Assembly (NCBI RefSeq): GCF_008369115.1
Contig: NZ_VOAZ01000001.1
Location: 620,001-684,000 of the forward strand
Direction of reading: 5' to 3'
DNA length: 64,000 bases
Source: Psychrobacter sp. ANT_WB68
GTDB taxonomy: Bacteria > Pseudomonadota > Gammaproteobacteria > Pseudomonadales > Moraxellaceae
The notes beneath the pieces are model-generated. The model was not told the DNA's origin and made no database searches. It was given only the letters and a program-made list of their open reading frames with translations. The translations under genes and the position numbers were made by a program. This document shows positions 27,961 through 36,969 of this stretch, one piece after another; the first letter of the stretch is position 1, and every line of letters begins with the position of its first letter.

Positions 27961-29763
27961 TTAGTCATTTGTCATAGGAAGGTCGCGAAAAGTATTGTTG
28001 ACGTTGCCTATTAACATGCCTCCATCGACGATATCTATTAAAGCCTCTGGCTGTTGCGTTGTTGGGGCGCTGGTTTCTTTGCCTCGATCGCGCGAGTCTT
28101 TGTTATAAGCAATCAGAGCATCATTATTGGCGAGGAAGCTATCAGGATTTGCCATGACCCACATTTGGTTAAATACGTCGGCACGGGCGTTTTGCTCAAG
28201 CAATGCACCTTGGTCAGCAAAGTAAAAGAACTTCGATAACAGCTTGATTTGCCCGTTATCTAAACGGCGCGCAATATGATAAGGCTGCAATTGGCTCGGA
28301 TGCTGTAGACCAACCGCACCAACGATGCTGGCCAGTGATTTAAGCGTGTTTTTATGGAAGCTGGCGACGCGCTCCGCTTTACTAGGCACATCGAGCGCTT
28401 TTTGACGATATGGGTCTTGAGTAGCAACACCCGTCGGGCAAGTATTGGTATGACACGAGCGCGATTGAATACAACCAACGGCAAACATAAAGCCACGCGC
28501 TGAGTTACACCAATCAGCGCCGAGCGCAATCATGCGAGCGATATCAAAGCCTGAGACGATCTTGCCGCTGACGCCAAGCTTAATTTTGTCGCGGATACCA
28601 GCGCCAACCAAGGTATTGTGTACCAACATAAACCCTTCAACCATCGGCATGCCGACATTGTCCATGAACTCAACGGGCGCTGCGCCTGTACCGCCTTCTG
28701 CGCCATCAATAACGATAAAGTCCGGATAGTTGTCCATCTCTATCATGGCTTTCACAATCGCCATAAATTGCCACGGCTGCCCCACACATAGCTTAAAGCC
28801 AACGGGCTTACCGCCTGATAAATCACGCAGCTGCTGCCAAAAAGCAACCAATTCTCGTGGCGTGCTAAAAGCGCTATGCGACGAGGGCGAAACGCAATCT
28901 TGACCAGTCGGTACTTCACGGGTATCAGCGATTTCTTGGGTAATTTTTTCGGCGGGCAAGACGCCGCCTTGACCTGGCTTTGCGCCTTGTGAGAGTTTAA
29001 TCTCAATCATTTTTACTTGCGGGTCAACGGCTTTTTCGGCAAAGGACTGCGGATCAAAGTTACCTATCTCATCACGGCAACCAAAATAACCGGTACCTAA
29101 TTCCCAAATCAAATCACCACCAAATTTACGGTGATAAGGGCTGATTGCTCCTTCGCCGGTATCATGGGTAAAGCCGCCCATCTTCGCGCCTTGGTTGAGC
29201 GCCATAATGGCATTGGCAGATAAACTACCAAAGCTCATTGCTGAGATATTAAATACCGACATATCATGCGGCTGCTTACAACGCTCACCACCGACAACGA
29301 TGCGAAAATCTTTATTTTCTAATGGCTGACTGACGGCTGATTGTAAAAACCATTCTTTATCATGGGCGTATAAATTGTCTAGCGTACCAAAGGCATTGGT
29401 ATCACTGACATTTTTAGCACGTTGATAGACCAACGCACGCTGCTGACGCGAAAAAGGTACTTGTTCTTTATCATTTTCCAGTAAATATTGGCGAATTTCA
29501 GGGCGGAAGTCTTCGAGCACATAGCGAATGTGGCCTGCAACCGGATAGTTTCTTAAAATAGCGTGCTTTAACTGTGTGATATCATAAATCCCCAGGCACA
29601 CACCGAAGCCGCCAAGAATGATGAGCCACCAATTCGCCAGTAACAGTCCGGCTAAAAACAGTAAAACCGCGGCAGCAAAGGTACTATAGCGCAAAAATAC
29701 GCCGACTAAATAAGGAGAGCTGGTTTTAGGCTCTGGATTTAAATTGGTACGAGATTGGGGCAT
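27961..29763 (-). CDS. FMN-binding glutamate synthase family protein
   Basis: A 600-residue protein with two hydrophobic N-terminal helices (about 20-60: YSTFAAAVLLFLAGLLLANWW and LIILGGFGVCLGIYDI) followed by a GltS-type FMN barrel. Barrel motifs include VFNISAMSFGSLSANAIMALNQGA, KPGQGGVLPAEKIT, IDGAEGGTGAAPVEF and SGKIVSGFDIARMIALGADWCNSARGFMFAVGC. The cluster-binding cysteines follow in RSCHTNTCPTGVATQDP. It lacks the glutamine amidotransferase and GXGXG domains of full GltB. Such stand-alone proteins are widespread, but their reaction is not settled. I prefer the ATG at 29763 to a TTG four codons upstream. Confidence 0.9.
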   Translation of the reverse strand: MPQSRTNLNPEPKTSSPYLVGVFLRYSTFAAAVLLFLAGLLLANWWLIILGGFGVCLGIYDITQLKHAILRNYPVAGHIRYVLEDFRPEIRQYLLENDKEQVPFSRQQRALVYQRAKNVSDTNAFGTLDNLYAHDKEWFLQSAVSQPLENKDFRIVVGGERCKQPHDMSVFNISAMSFGSLSANAIMALNQGAKMGGFTHDTGEGAISPYHRKFGGDLIWELGTGYFGCRDEIGNFDPQSFAEKAVDPQVKMIEIKLSQGAKPGQGGVLPAEKITQEIADTREVPTGQDCVSPSSHSAFSTPRELVAFWQQLRDLSGGKPVGFKLCVGQPWQFMAIVKAMIEMDNYPDFIVIDGAEGGTGAAPVEFMDNVGMPMVEGFMLVHNTLVGAGIRDKIKLGVSGKIVSGFDIARMIALGADWCNSARGFMFAVGCIQSRSCHTNTCPTGVATQDPYRQKALDVPSKAERVASFHKNTLKSLASIVGAVGLQHPSQLQPYHIARRLDNGQIKLLSKFFYFADQGALLEQNARADVFNQMWVMANPDSFLANNDALIAYNKDSRDRGKETSAPTTQQPEALIDIVDGGMLIGNVNNTFRDLPMTND

Positions 29764-29883
29764 AACAATACTCAACAGTAAAACATTGGAATTAAAAATG
29801 CGGCAGAAAGTTATTTCGTAACTTTGCCGCTATTCGTTATTCAGTATAAAAGGATTGGATGATACTCATTAAAATAAATCAAA

Positions 29884-29936
29884 GCGCCATCAACTTAAGC
29901 GCCGACCATAAAGGCAGGGGCTCAAATTGATGGCGT
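29884..29936 (-). promoter_or_regulatory. Long inverted repeat upstream of the glutamate-synthase-like gene
   Basis: CGCCATCAA and TTGATGGCG form a perfect 9-bp stem around about 35 bases. It sits about 120 bases before the minus-strand start at 29763. It could be an attenuator, the end of an upstream transcript, or an operator; the sequence alone does not choose. Confidence 0.4.
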
Positions 29937-30194
29937 ACATCATACGCCTATAATATCACGGCTCCATATTAATTGAGTAACGGCTTGCTAATAATGACCT
30001 TAGAATTACCGCTTTTAAGCTTAAACTGCTTTAAATGGTGGCCTTGAGGCTATTACTCAATGACGTTTTTTAGCATGGGTACAATAAACTAGAACCTCTA
30101 CAATATTAAAAATAAAATGGAAGCCGACTGTCAGTGTCTGGTGGTAAGGTCTAAAGAGTACCTTGTAAGCTGTGACGAGTACGGGGCATAAGGT

Positions 30195-30224
30195 GTAAAA
30201 AAAGCGTTTGCCCGCAACGCGTAG
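30195..30224 (-). terminator. Terminator on the minus strand downstream of DIP1984
   Basis: On the minus strand GCGTT-GCGGGCA-AACGC is followed by seven T. It lies about 140 bases after the DIP1984 stop and would end the rtcB-DIP1984 transcript, or a separate small RNA from the structured stretch before it. Confidence 0.7.
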
Positions 30225-30365
30225 CAGCCACTACAGTATGCTTTCAACCCCCTGCTGTGGCGGTTTGGGGTCTGACACTCGCCCAGTCGGTTCCAAAGGG
30301 GGAGTCTATCCACTTATGTCTAAATGGATAGAGAGTTCTAAAGCTAATGGTTTAAAAAAAGATGA

Positions 30366-30824
30366 TTATTCAACAAGATCAATTTGCCAGTTATTGGCTT
30401 GGATGACAATATTAATTTTGCGTAGTTTCATGGCGATGTCATCAGCTTGCTTTTGTAGGCTTGCGACTGAGACCATGATATTCCATTTAATTTCACGATG
30501 GCTATAACGATCCGCTTCCGTATCAGTGGCTTCAATCGCCTCAATTAATAGCTTATGACGCAGCTCTAACGTCTCACGCTCAACCAATAGCGCTAACATC
30601 GATTGACCTTTATCGGTCTCTGCAATGGCATTGGTACGGTGAATGCGTTCAATCAAAGTCGCTAGCTCAGTAATGATTTGACTGGCATCAACCATCAGCG
30701 CGTTAGGATCTTCGTTTGGCATATCGCCTTCTTGAACTTTGACGTTACTACGAATACGACCTTTAATTTGGGCGAGCTTCTTTTGCATATCGCTACGGAT
30801 CAGTAGAGCTTCGGCGAGTTTCAT
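30366..30824 (-). CDS. DIP1984 family protein
   Basis: A 152-residue, strongly helical protein beginning MKLAEALLIRSDMQKKLAQIKGRI and containing ERIHRTNAIAETDKGQSM and ADRYSHREIKWNIMVSVASLQ. This is the DIP1984 family, named after a Corynebacterium diphtheriae protein and sometimes labelled septicolysin. Heptad-like spacing suggests coiled-coil helices. It lies 52 bases downstream of rtcB on the same strand, probably in one operon, a pairing seen in other bacteria. Function unknown; the association hints at RNA repair or stress, but that is inference. Confidence 0.9.
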   Translation of the reverse strand: MKLAEALLIRSDMQKKLAQIKGRIRSNVKVQEGDMPNEDPNALMVDASQIITELATLIERIHRTNAIAETDKGQSMLALLVERETLELRHKLLIEAIEATDTEADRYSHREIKWNIMVSVASLQKQADDIAMKLRKINIVIQANNWQIDLVE

Positions 30825-30876
30825 TATTTACTCTCATACTTTTATTATTAATATTTACGCTAAATTTTAATGCTTC

Positions 30877-32109
30877 TTAACCCTTAACACAAACCACTTG
30901 TCGCAAGGTATGCACCACGTCTACCAAGTCACTTTGCGCTTGCATCACCTCATCAATATTTTTGTAGGCGGCTGGTATCTCATCAATGACTTCTTTGTCT
31001 TTTCGGCATTCTACGCCTGCAGTTTGTGCGATTTGATCTGCTACCGTAAAGGTTTTTTTGGCTTCAGTACGTGACATGATGCGACCCGCGCCATGGGAGC
31101 AGGAATGGAATGACTCTGCGTTCCCTTTGCCACGCACGATAAAAGATTTGGCGCCCATCGAGCCGGGAATGATACCGTATTCACCAACGCGAGCACGTAC
31201 CGCGCCTTTACGAGTGACAAATACTTCCTCACCGTAGTGCTCTTCTTTTGCTACATAATTATGATGACAGTTCACTGCTTTTATCTTGGCATCAAAAGGT
31301 TTAGATATAATCTGGCACAATGCTTTGATTGCATTTTCCATCATGATTTCACGGTTTTTAAAAGCAAAACGCTGCGCCCAACCGACGGCAAACCAGTAAT
31401 CATCAAAGTGTTCAGTACCTTCAGAGAAATATGCCAAGTCCTTGTCGGGCAAATTTATAAACCACTTGCGCATATCTTCTCGCGCCAGCTCAATGAAGTA
31501 GCGTCCGATAGCATTACCCACACCACGAGAGCCTGAGTGCAGCATAATCCAAACCTGATTGGTCTCATCAAGACATACTTCTACAAAATGGTTGCCTGTG
31601 CCCAGCGTTCCCAAGTGGTCTAGATTGTTGGTGCTTTTAAGTTTAGGGTGCTTTTGGGTTAGATAGTTAAAATCATCTACTAGTGTTGCCCAACCTTCTT
31701 TCACCGTGTCATTAGGGTTTAACCACGCACCGACATCACGGTTAGAGCCGCGACCACGTGATTTGCTACGACCATGCGGAATCGCTCTTTCAAGCTCGAT
31801 ACGTAAACTGCGCAAGTTATCGGGTAAGTCATCAGCGGTCAGGGTGGTTTGTACCGCCATCATGCCACAGCCGATATCGACACCAACGGCAGCAGGAATA
31901 ATCGCCTCTTTAGTCGGCAACACTGTACCGATAGTCGCACCAATCCCGACATGGACATCAGGCATGACTGCCAACCATTTATAAATGAACGGCATCTGCG
32001 AGGCTTTGATCAGCTGGTCGTGCGCTTTTGGACCGACAGGAACCCCCTTGGTCCAAAGTTTGATCGGGGCTCCGCCGTCTTGAATGATGTTATGAGTGGT
32101 TGGTTGCAT
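30877..32109 (-). CDS. rtcB: RNA-splicing ligase RtcB family protein
   Basis: A 410-residue RtcB, which joins RNA ends carrying 2',3'-cyclic phosphate or 3'-phosphate to 5'-OH ends using GTP and Mn2+. Visible motifs are AVGVDIGCGMMAV (metal Cys), LGTGNHFVEVC, IMLHSGSRGVGN, AVNCHHNYVAKEEHYGE, PGSMGAKSFIVRG and the guanylylation-site HSCSHGAGR. I chose the ATG at 32109, giving nearly the E. coli length; an upstream Met at 32133 has a poor ribosome binding site. No rtcA and no adjacent sigma54 regulator RtcR are seen; instead DIP1984 follows. Confidence 0.95.
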   Translation of the reverse strand: MQPTTHNIIQDGGAPIKLWTKGVPVGPKAHDQLIKASQMPFIYKWLAVMPDVHVGIGATIGTVLPTKEAIIPAAVGVDIGCGMMAVQTTLTADDLPDNLRSLRIELERAIPHGRSKSRGRGSNRDVGAWLNPNDTVKEGWATLVDDFNYLTQKHPKLKSTNNLDHLGTLGTGNHFVEVCLDETNQVWIMLHSGSRGVGNAIGRYFIELAREDMRKWFINLPDKDLAYFSEGTEHFDDYWFAVGWAQRFAFKNREIMMENAIKALCQIISKPFDAKIKAVNCHHNYVAKEEHYGEEVFVTRKGAVRARVGEYGIIPGSMGAKSFIVRGKGNAESFHSCSHGAGRIMSRTEAKKTFTVADQIAQTAGVECRKDKEVIDEIPAAYKNIDEVMQAQSDLVDVVHTLRQVVCVKG

Positions 32110-32235
32110 AGTATGCTCTTTATTTATTATCATCCTAATGACAGAAGTAGACTGCGCAAATCCTTGAGGAAGTGTGGTTTGAGATTTGATACGTTCGGCT
32201 GATTAATCAACCTAATCAGCTACAGTGGTTTCTTT

Positions 32236-33063
32236 CTAAACACCGCTTCCAATCCTCTCAGCCAATGCCTGCAACTTAGGCACAATCATCGCTGCATAGT
32301 CGTCGCTTTGCCAGTTAGCGCTTGGCACACTGGCATTAAGCGAATAAGCATACTGTCCAGTCGCAACATCATATACCCCAACGGCTACTGCCAATATATC
32401 CGTAGAAAAATCACCATCTGATACCGTATAGCCATGCAATCTATAATGCTCTGCAGCGTCAGATAGAGCAGACTGCGCATGGTTATAATCTTCTGTAGAT
32501 AAGTGCTCTTGTAAATTATTACGAATTGAAGCCTGTCTCGCTGGCGAGCTAGCCGCATAAAAAGCGCGCCCAATAGCCGTTCGTGCGACAGGTACCGCTG
32601 AGCCAACTTGCAAATTGACCGATAGACGAGCAGGGCTACGACAGCAAGCGTGATAGCGCATTTCTCCTTCGACCTCGGTGGCTAAGTTTACCGACACCTC
32701 ATTGCTGCTGGCAAACTGACGTAACAGTGGCTCAGCTGCCGCGACCATATCGTGACGACTCCATGCAGTAGCACTTAATCGCACCGCGCTACTGCCCAAT
32801 TGATACTTTCCATGCTCCGTCATGCGCAAAAATCCAAGCGTCATCAAGGTATGAATCAGACGAGTGATGGTCGCTTTTGGCAGTATGGTCATCTGACATA
32901 ACTGCTGATGACTGAGCTGCTCATGATGCTCAAAAGCTGCTAACAAAGTCAGTCCACGGCCTAAGGCAGTGACAAACTGTCTATCGTTATCTTCCTTACT
33001 TTGTTCAAGGACTGTATTGATTCGAGCCAATAGTGGTAAGGCTGCCGATACGTTTTTTGTCAT
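32236..33063 (-). CDS. IclR family transcriptional regulator
   Basis: A 275-residue regulator with an N-terminal winged helix (FVTALGRGLTLLAAFEHHEQLSHQQLCQMTILPKATITRLIHTLMTLGFL, about 28-80) and an IclR effector domain (LLRQFASSNEVSVNLATEV... to the C terminus). PKATITRLIHTL is the recognition helix region. It is divergent from the glutaryl-CoA dehydrogenase gene, with a palindrome between them, so it probably controls that gene and perhaps itself. The ligand is unknown; a glutarate-derived compound is a guess from context. Confidence 0.9.
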   Translation of the reverse strand: MTKNVSAALPLLARINTVLEQSKEDNDRQFVTALGRGLTLLAAFEHHEQLSHQQLCQMTILPKATITRLIHTLMTLGFLRMTEHGKYQLGSSAVRLSATAWSRHDMVAAAEPLLRQFASSNEVSVNLATEVEGEMRYHACCRSPARLSVNLQVGSAVPVARTAIGRAFYAASSPARQASIRNNLQEHLSTEDYNHAQSALSDAAEHYRLHGYTVSDGDFSTDILAVAVGVYDVATGQYAYSLNASVPSANWQSDDYAAMIVPKLQALAERIGSGV

Positions 33064-33132
33064 TTTGCACTCATTTATCTTTGATAAAGGTTTACAGCGC
33101 CGTAAAACTTTGTTTTAATAGATTTAAATTAT

Positions 33133-33145
33133 GAAACTAAGTTTC
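33133..33145. promoter_or_regulatory. Palindrome, candidate IclR-type operator (gcdH side)
   Basis: GAAACT-A-AGTTTC is a perfect inverted repeat in the divergent spacer between the IclR gene and gcdH, about 95 bases before the gcdH start. TGAAAC/GTTTC half-sites resemble operators of IclR-family members such as KdgR. Binding is inferred. Confidence 0.5.
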
Positions 33146-33239
33146 GCACAGCGGAATTAGCAAGTCAATACCTTATGAAGTAAATTTACTCATTAATCAC
33201 TACTCGTCGGTCAGGATGACTGACATCAAGGAGATCTAC

Positions 33240-34424
33240 ATGGCAACATCTACTCGTCCAAGTTTTGATTGGGAAGATCCGTTTTTATTACGCGACCAGC
33301 TGACTGATGAAGAACGCATGGTGATGGACAGCGCCCGTCAGTTTTTTCAAAAAGAGCTCATGCCTGGCATCGTTGAAGCCAATCGCAATGAGAATTTTGA
33401 CCGTAATATCATGCGTCAAATGGGTGAGATTGGCTTACTTGGCGTCACGATTGAAGGTTATGGCTGTGCCGGTTTATCTAGTGTCGCTTACGGTCTGATT
33501 GCCAAGGAAGTTGAAGCGGTTGACTCAGGTTATCGTTCAGCGATGAGCGTGCAATCAAGCTTGGTCATGCATCCTATCTGGGCGTACGGTACTGAAGAGC
33601 AACGAGAGAGATATCTGCCAAAGCTTGCTACTGGCGAATATGTGGGCTGTTTTGGCCTGACAGAACCAGATTCAGGGTCAGATCCAGCCTCAATGTCGAC
33701 ACGTGCGCGTGCGGTTGATGGCGGTTATGAGCTGACAGGTAATAAGATGTGGATTACCAACAGTCCTATCGCTGATGTGTTTGTCGTTTGGGCAAAAGAC
33801 GATGCCGATGAAATTCGCGGTTTTATTTTAGACAAAGGCATGAAAGGTTTGTCAGCGCCGAAGATTGAAGGTAAGTTTTCACTGCGTGCTTCAGTCACGG
33901 GTGAGATTGTGATGGACAAAGTGTTTGTGCCTGAAGCCAATGCTTTCCCAGATATCCGTGGACTCAAAGGGCCGTTTGGTTGCTTAAATAAAGCCCGTTA
34001 TGGTATCGCATGGGGTGCAATGGGGGCGGCTGAATTCTGCTGGAAAGCTGCCCGTCAGTATACGCTAGACCGTAAGCAATTTGGTCGTCCGCTAGCTGCG
34101 ACGCAGTTGGTACAGTTGAAGCTTGCCAATATGCAAACAGAAATCACGTTGGGTCTGCAAGCAGCGCTACGTGTTGGTCGACTGATGGATGAAAACAATG
34201 CCGCTCCTGAGATGATCTCACTTATTAAACGTAATAACTGCGGTAAAGCGTTAGATATTGCACGTATTGCTCGTGATATGCACGGCGGCAATGGTATCTC
34301 TGATGAGTTCCACATTATCCGTCATGTGATGAACTTAGAGGCGGTCAATACTTATGAAGGCACGCACGATATTCACGCGCTCATCTTAGGTCGCGCGCAG
34401 ACAGGGATTCAAGCGTTTTATTAA
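33240..34424 (+). CDS. gcdH: Glutaryl-CoA dehydrogenase
   Basis: A 394-residue FAD acyl-CoA dehydrogenase that oxidises and decarboxylates glutaryl-CoA to crotonyl-CoA. The glutaryl-specific look comes from the N-terminal [20 protein letters not shown], the [21 protein letters not shown] segment and the C-terminal [24 protein letters not shown], where Glu373 is the catalytic base. [12 protein letters not shown] and MWITNS are the general family motifs. I chose the ATG at 33240, which has AAGGAG eight bases upstream; an upstream ATG at 33216 would span this site. It begins the catabolic block and is divergent from an IclR gene. Confidence 0.94.
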   Translation: MATSTRPSFDWEDPFLLRDQLTDEERMVMDSARQFFQKELMPGIVEANRNENFDRNIMRQMGEIGLLGVTIEGYGCAGLSSVAYGLIAKEVEAVDSGYRSAMSVQSSLVMHPIWAYGTEEQRERYLPKLATGEYVGCFGLTEPDSGSDPASMSTRARAVDGGYELTGNKMWITNSPIADVFVVWAKDDADEIRGFILDKGMKGLSAPKIEGKFSLRASVTGEIVMDKVFVPEANAFPDIRGLKGPFGCLNKARYGIAWGAMGAAEFCWKAARQYTLDRKQFGRPLAATQLVQLKLANMQTEITLGLQAALRVGRLMDENNAAPEMISLIKRNNCGKALDIARIARDMHGGNGISDEFHIIRHVMNLEAVNTYEGTHDIHALILGRAQTGIQAFY

Positions 34425-34687
34425 TTAATGGTTGTTAGGTAATAAGTGCTGGCTAGTTTTTAGACCATTAACGTACGTTACTGTTTGGCTTTTTAATAAG
34501 CTGTTATAGACGGTAGCGTGCGTTTCTAATTTTCATACATCGTTTTTATGCATGGTTGTTATGCATCATTTATTTAACAGTATCTATTTTTTAAAGCATT
34601 GAAGAAAAGATACCAAAAGCTAAATGATACATAGTAATTTTTTATCAAATCTTTATCAAAGAATAAGTTACATAATAAGGGAAGATT

Positions 34688-35887
34688 ATGACTGATATGG
34701 CAAAAGGCGCATTACACGGTATTAAGGTGCTCGACTTATCGAGAGTATTGGCCGGTCCTTCTTGTACCCAAGTACTTGCAGATTTGGGCGCTGAAGTCAT
34801 CAAGGTTGAGCGTCCGCATATTGGCGATGAGACGCGTCATTGGGCGCCTCCAAAATTCAGTGATGATACCTCCGCTTATTACGCCACTATTAACCGCAAT
34901 AAAAAATCCCTCACCGTTGATATCACCAAACCTGCCGGACAAACCATTATCAAGCAGCTTGTTGCCGATAGCGATATCGTCGTTGAAAACTTTAAGGTCG
35001 GAGGTCTTAAAAAATACGGCTTAGATTACGACAGTCTAAAACAAGACAATCCGCGCCTAATTTATGCGTCATTAACGGGCTTTGGTCAAACAGGTCCAGA
35101 CGCCAAGCGTCCCGGTTATGACTATATTATTCAAGGGTTATCGGGACTGATGAGTATTACTGGTCCAAGCGATGGTGAACCGCACAAGGTGGGCGTGGCA
35201 GTGGTTGATTTGTTTGCAGGATTGCAGCTGACCATTGGTATTCAAGCCGCTCTATTAGCGCGTCAAAATACGGGACTTGGGCAGCATGTCGATGTGGCAT
35301 TGCTTGATAGCGCGCTTGCGATGTTGGCTAACGTCGGTATGAATTATTTGGCATCCGACAAAGTCCCGCCAAGACTCGGTAATCAGCATCCTAATATTGT
35401 GCCTTATCAAGTGTTTGCCGCACAGGGTGCCGCGCACTTTATTTTAGCTTGTGGTAATGACAGTCAGTTCGCCAAACTATGTACTGTGTTGGGCGTTGAT
35501 TGGCATAACGACAGCCGCTTTATGACCAACCCACAACGAGTTGCCAATCGTGAGTTACTGTGCGATGAATTGACCAAGAAATTTGCCGAGCGACCTCGAG
35601 CCTATTGGTTAGAGGTTTTAGATCAGGCAGGTATTCCTTGCGGAGCTATTAATAACATCGCTGAGGCATTGGCGATGCCACAAGCGCTAGCGCGTGAGAT
35701 GGTGGTTGATTTTGCCGATCAAGGCAGTCCGGTAAGAGCGCTTGGTAGTCCGATTAAATTATCTGCATCACCGGTCACTTATCGTACGCCGCCACCGCGC
35801 TTGAGCGAACATACCGATAGCACGCTTGCTAATTTGGGCTATGACAGTGAGATGGTAGCCAAGCTTAAAGCCGATGGAATTGTTTAA
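34688..35887 (+). CDS. CaiB/BaiF-type CoA transferase (probable glutarate CoA-transferase)
   Basis: A 399-residue family III CoA transferase. LHGIKVLDLSRVLAGPSCTQVLADLGAEVIKVE (9-41) is the typical N terminus and Asp174 in VGVAVVDLFAGL is the expected catalytic aspartate that forms the acyl anhydride. In many proteobacteria a CaiB/BaiF gene next to gcdH activates glutarate with succinyl-CoA as donor (SUGCT-like). The genomic position 263 bases after gcdH makes that the favoured role here, by inference. GGGAAGATT before the ATG serves as ribosome binding site. Confidence 0.9.
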   Translation: MTDMAKGALHGIKVLDLSRVLAGPSCTQVLADLGAEVIKVERPHIGDETRHWAPPKFSDDTSAYYATINRNKKSLTVDITKPAGQTIIKQLVADSDIVVENFKVGGLKKYGLDYDSLKQDNPRLIYASLTGFGQTGPDAKRPGYDYIIQGLSGLMSITGPSDGEPHKVGVAVVDLFAGLQLTIGIQAALLARQNTGLGQHVDVALLDSALAMLANVGMNYLASDKVPPRLGNQHPNIVPYQVFAAQGAAHFILACGNDSQFAKLCTVLGVDWHNDSRFMTNPQRVANRELLCDELTKKFAERPRAYWLEVLDQAGIPCGAINNIAEALAMPQALAREMVVDFADQGSPVRALGSPIKLSASPVTYRTPPPRLSEHTDSTLANLGYDSEMVAKLKADGIV

Positions 35888-35951
35888 GCCTGTTTTTTAG
35901 TCATAGATAATGAGTAGCAAGTATTGAATAATATCAACGTTATGCTCAATG

Positions 35952-36710
35952 CTACGCCTTAAAACCTAAACGCTGTTCAATTTGCTCGGCTAGTTCAATC
36001 AGCACGGCACTGACTTCGGCACGCTTGGACTCATATTCTGCTTGCAAAAAGCTCACCGCCATACCCGCAACCGCATTGCCTGACGCATTACGAATATAAG
36101 TACCAAGGCAATACATACCTTCGCGCAGTTGCCCATTATCAAGGGAGATTCGACTGTTTTGAATAGCGGTCAGCTCGGTAGATAAATCGATAAAGTTATC
36201 GACACCATGTTGGGTAATGGGTGCAGGGAAGCCGCTGGCGTAGATGGATTTTATGCTGTCCATAGACAAGGTTGAAAGTATCGCTTTGCCTGTAGCAGAG
36301 AACACTGCTGGTACACGAACACCAGCGCGGAAGGTGAAGCCAAGCGGAGCAGGTGCTTCATGACAGGCTAAAAATACCACTTCACCCAAGTCGAGCTTAG
36401 ACAAAGTAACCGTATGTTGAAGGAGTATTGGATACTGGACAATAAGGTCTTTGAATAACTGGATGACGCCTTGTTGCTGCTCATACTTGCCCGCCCAGTA
36501 CATCAAGTATGAACCTAGATGAAAGCGGTTGTCAGTATCTTTATAAATGACATGCTTAGCCAAAAGACTCTGCAAAATGTTGTGGGTTGAGCTGCGCGGC
36601 AGGTTAAGCTCTTTGGCAATATGAGCCGCCGTCAAAGGCTGGGCGCTGTCGGTTATCAAATCTAAAATCTGAAAAGTCTTGTCCAAAGCAGGAACGGCAG
36701 TAGTGCTCAT
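35952..36710 (-). CDS. IclR family transcriptional regulator (second)
   Basis: A 252-residue regulator with winged helix ALDKTFQILDLITDSAQPLTAAHIAKELNLPRSSTHNILQSLLAKHVI (about 8-56) and an effector domain with RVPAVFSATGKAILSTL, the usual IclR signature. It is not closely similar by eye to the other IclR in this block. It converges with the CoA transferase and is divergent from the semialdehyde dehydrogenase gene, with palindromes and a good promoter in between, so it probably controls the davD-davT-permease set. Confidence 0.9.
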   Translation of the reverse strand: MSTTAVPALDKTFQILDLITDSAQPLTAAHIAKELNLPRSSTHNILQSLLAKHVIYKDTDNRFHLGSYLMYWAGKYEQQQGVIQLFKDLIVQYPILLQHTVTLSKLDLGEVVFLACHEAPAPLGFTFRAGVRVPAVFSATGKAILSTLSMDSIKSIYASGFPAPITQHGVDNFIDLSTELTAIQNSRISLDNGQLREGMYCLGTYIRNASGNAVAGMAVSFLQAEYESKRAEVSAVLIELAEQIEQRLGFKA

Positions 36711-36786
36711 AAGGAACCTATGAAAGTCGGTAAAATTAAAAACATCAAAATAAAGTGATAAATCATCACAAAGTTGATAATAGGGG

Positions 36787-36816
36787 TTGCAAATATGCGT
36801 ATATCATTCTTATAAT
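36787..36816 (+). promoter_or_regulatory. Sigma70 promoter for the semialdehyde dehydrogenase gene
   Basis: TTGCAA (36787-36792) and consensus TATAAT (36811-36816) are 18 bases apart, pointing at the dehydrogenase gene with a leader of roughly 145 bases. Confidence 0.65.
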
Positions 36817-36822
36817 GATGTC

Positions 36823-36855
36823 TCATATATAGAATATATGTTCAGTATATTGAAC
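36823..36855. promoter_or_regulatory. Palindromes, candidate IclR-type operator (davD side)
   Basis: Two inverted repeats lie just after the -10: CATATA-TAGAA-TATATG and, at 36840-36855, GTTCA-GTATAT-TGAAC. The second resembles IclR-family half-sites (GTTC/GAAC). Located at and just past the expected transcription start, they are placed for repression by the divergent IclR protein. Binding is inferred. Confidence 0.55.
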
Positions 36856-36969
36856 AAGTAACAAGTTATCAATGATTATTTAAGTCATAACCTTTTACAT
36901 ATTGTTAGTGGTTTATAGCTATAAAACTGCAAACCCTACTGCAAAACAACATTGACAAGGAGTGTCAAC

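Larger units (their letters stand above)
29776..30365. other. 590-base intergenic region with several inverted repeats
   Basis: No credible protein gene. From the DIP1984 end on the minus strand it contains a CTATCCA/TGGATAG hairpin (30306-30331), a C-rich and G-rich stretch able to pair (30240-30305), a GCGTT/AACGC hairpin followed by seven T (30195-30224), and near the other end a 9-bp CGCCATCAA/TTGATGGCG stem spanning about 29884-29936. Base composition is more GC-rich between 30200 and 30300 than in the surrounding spacers. See the findings. Confidence 0.6.

Noticed and set aside
30131..30507. Two short overlapping ORFs on opposite strands (60 aa minus, 99 aa plus) in the DIP1984 downstream spacer
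   Set aside because: Neither has a ribosome binding site or recognisable family, and the plus-strand one runs antisense into DIP1984. The inverted repeats and terminator explain the segment better as RNA or a repeat.
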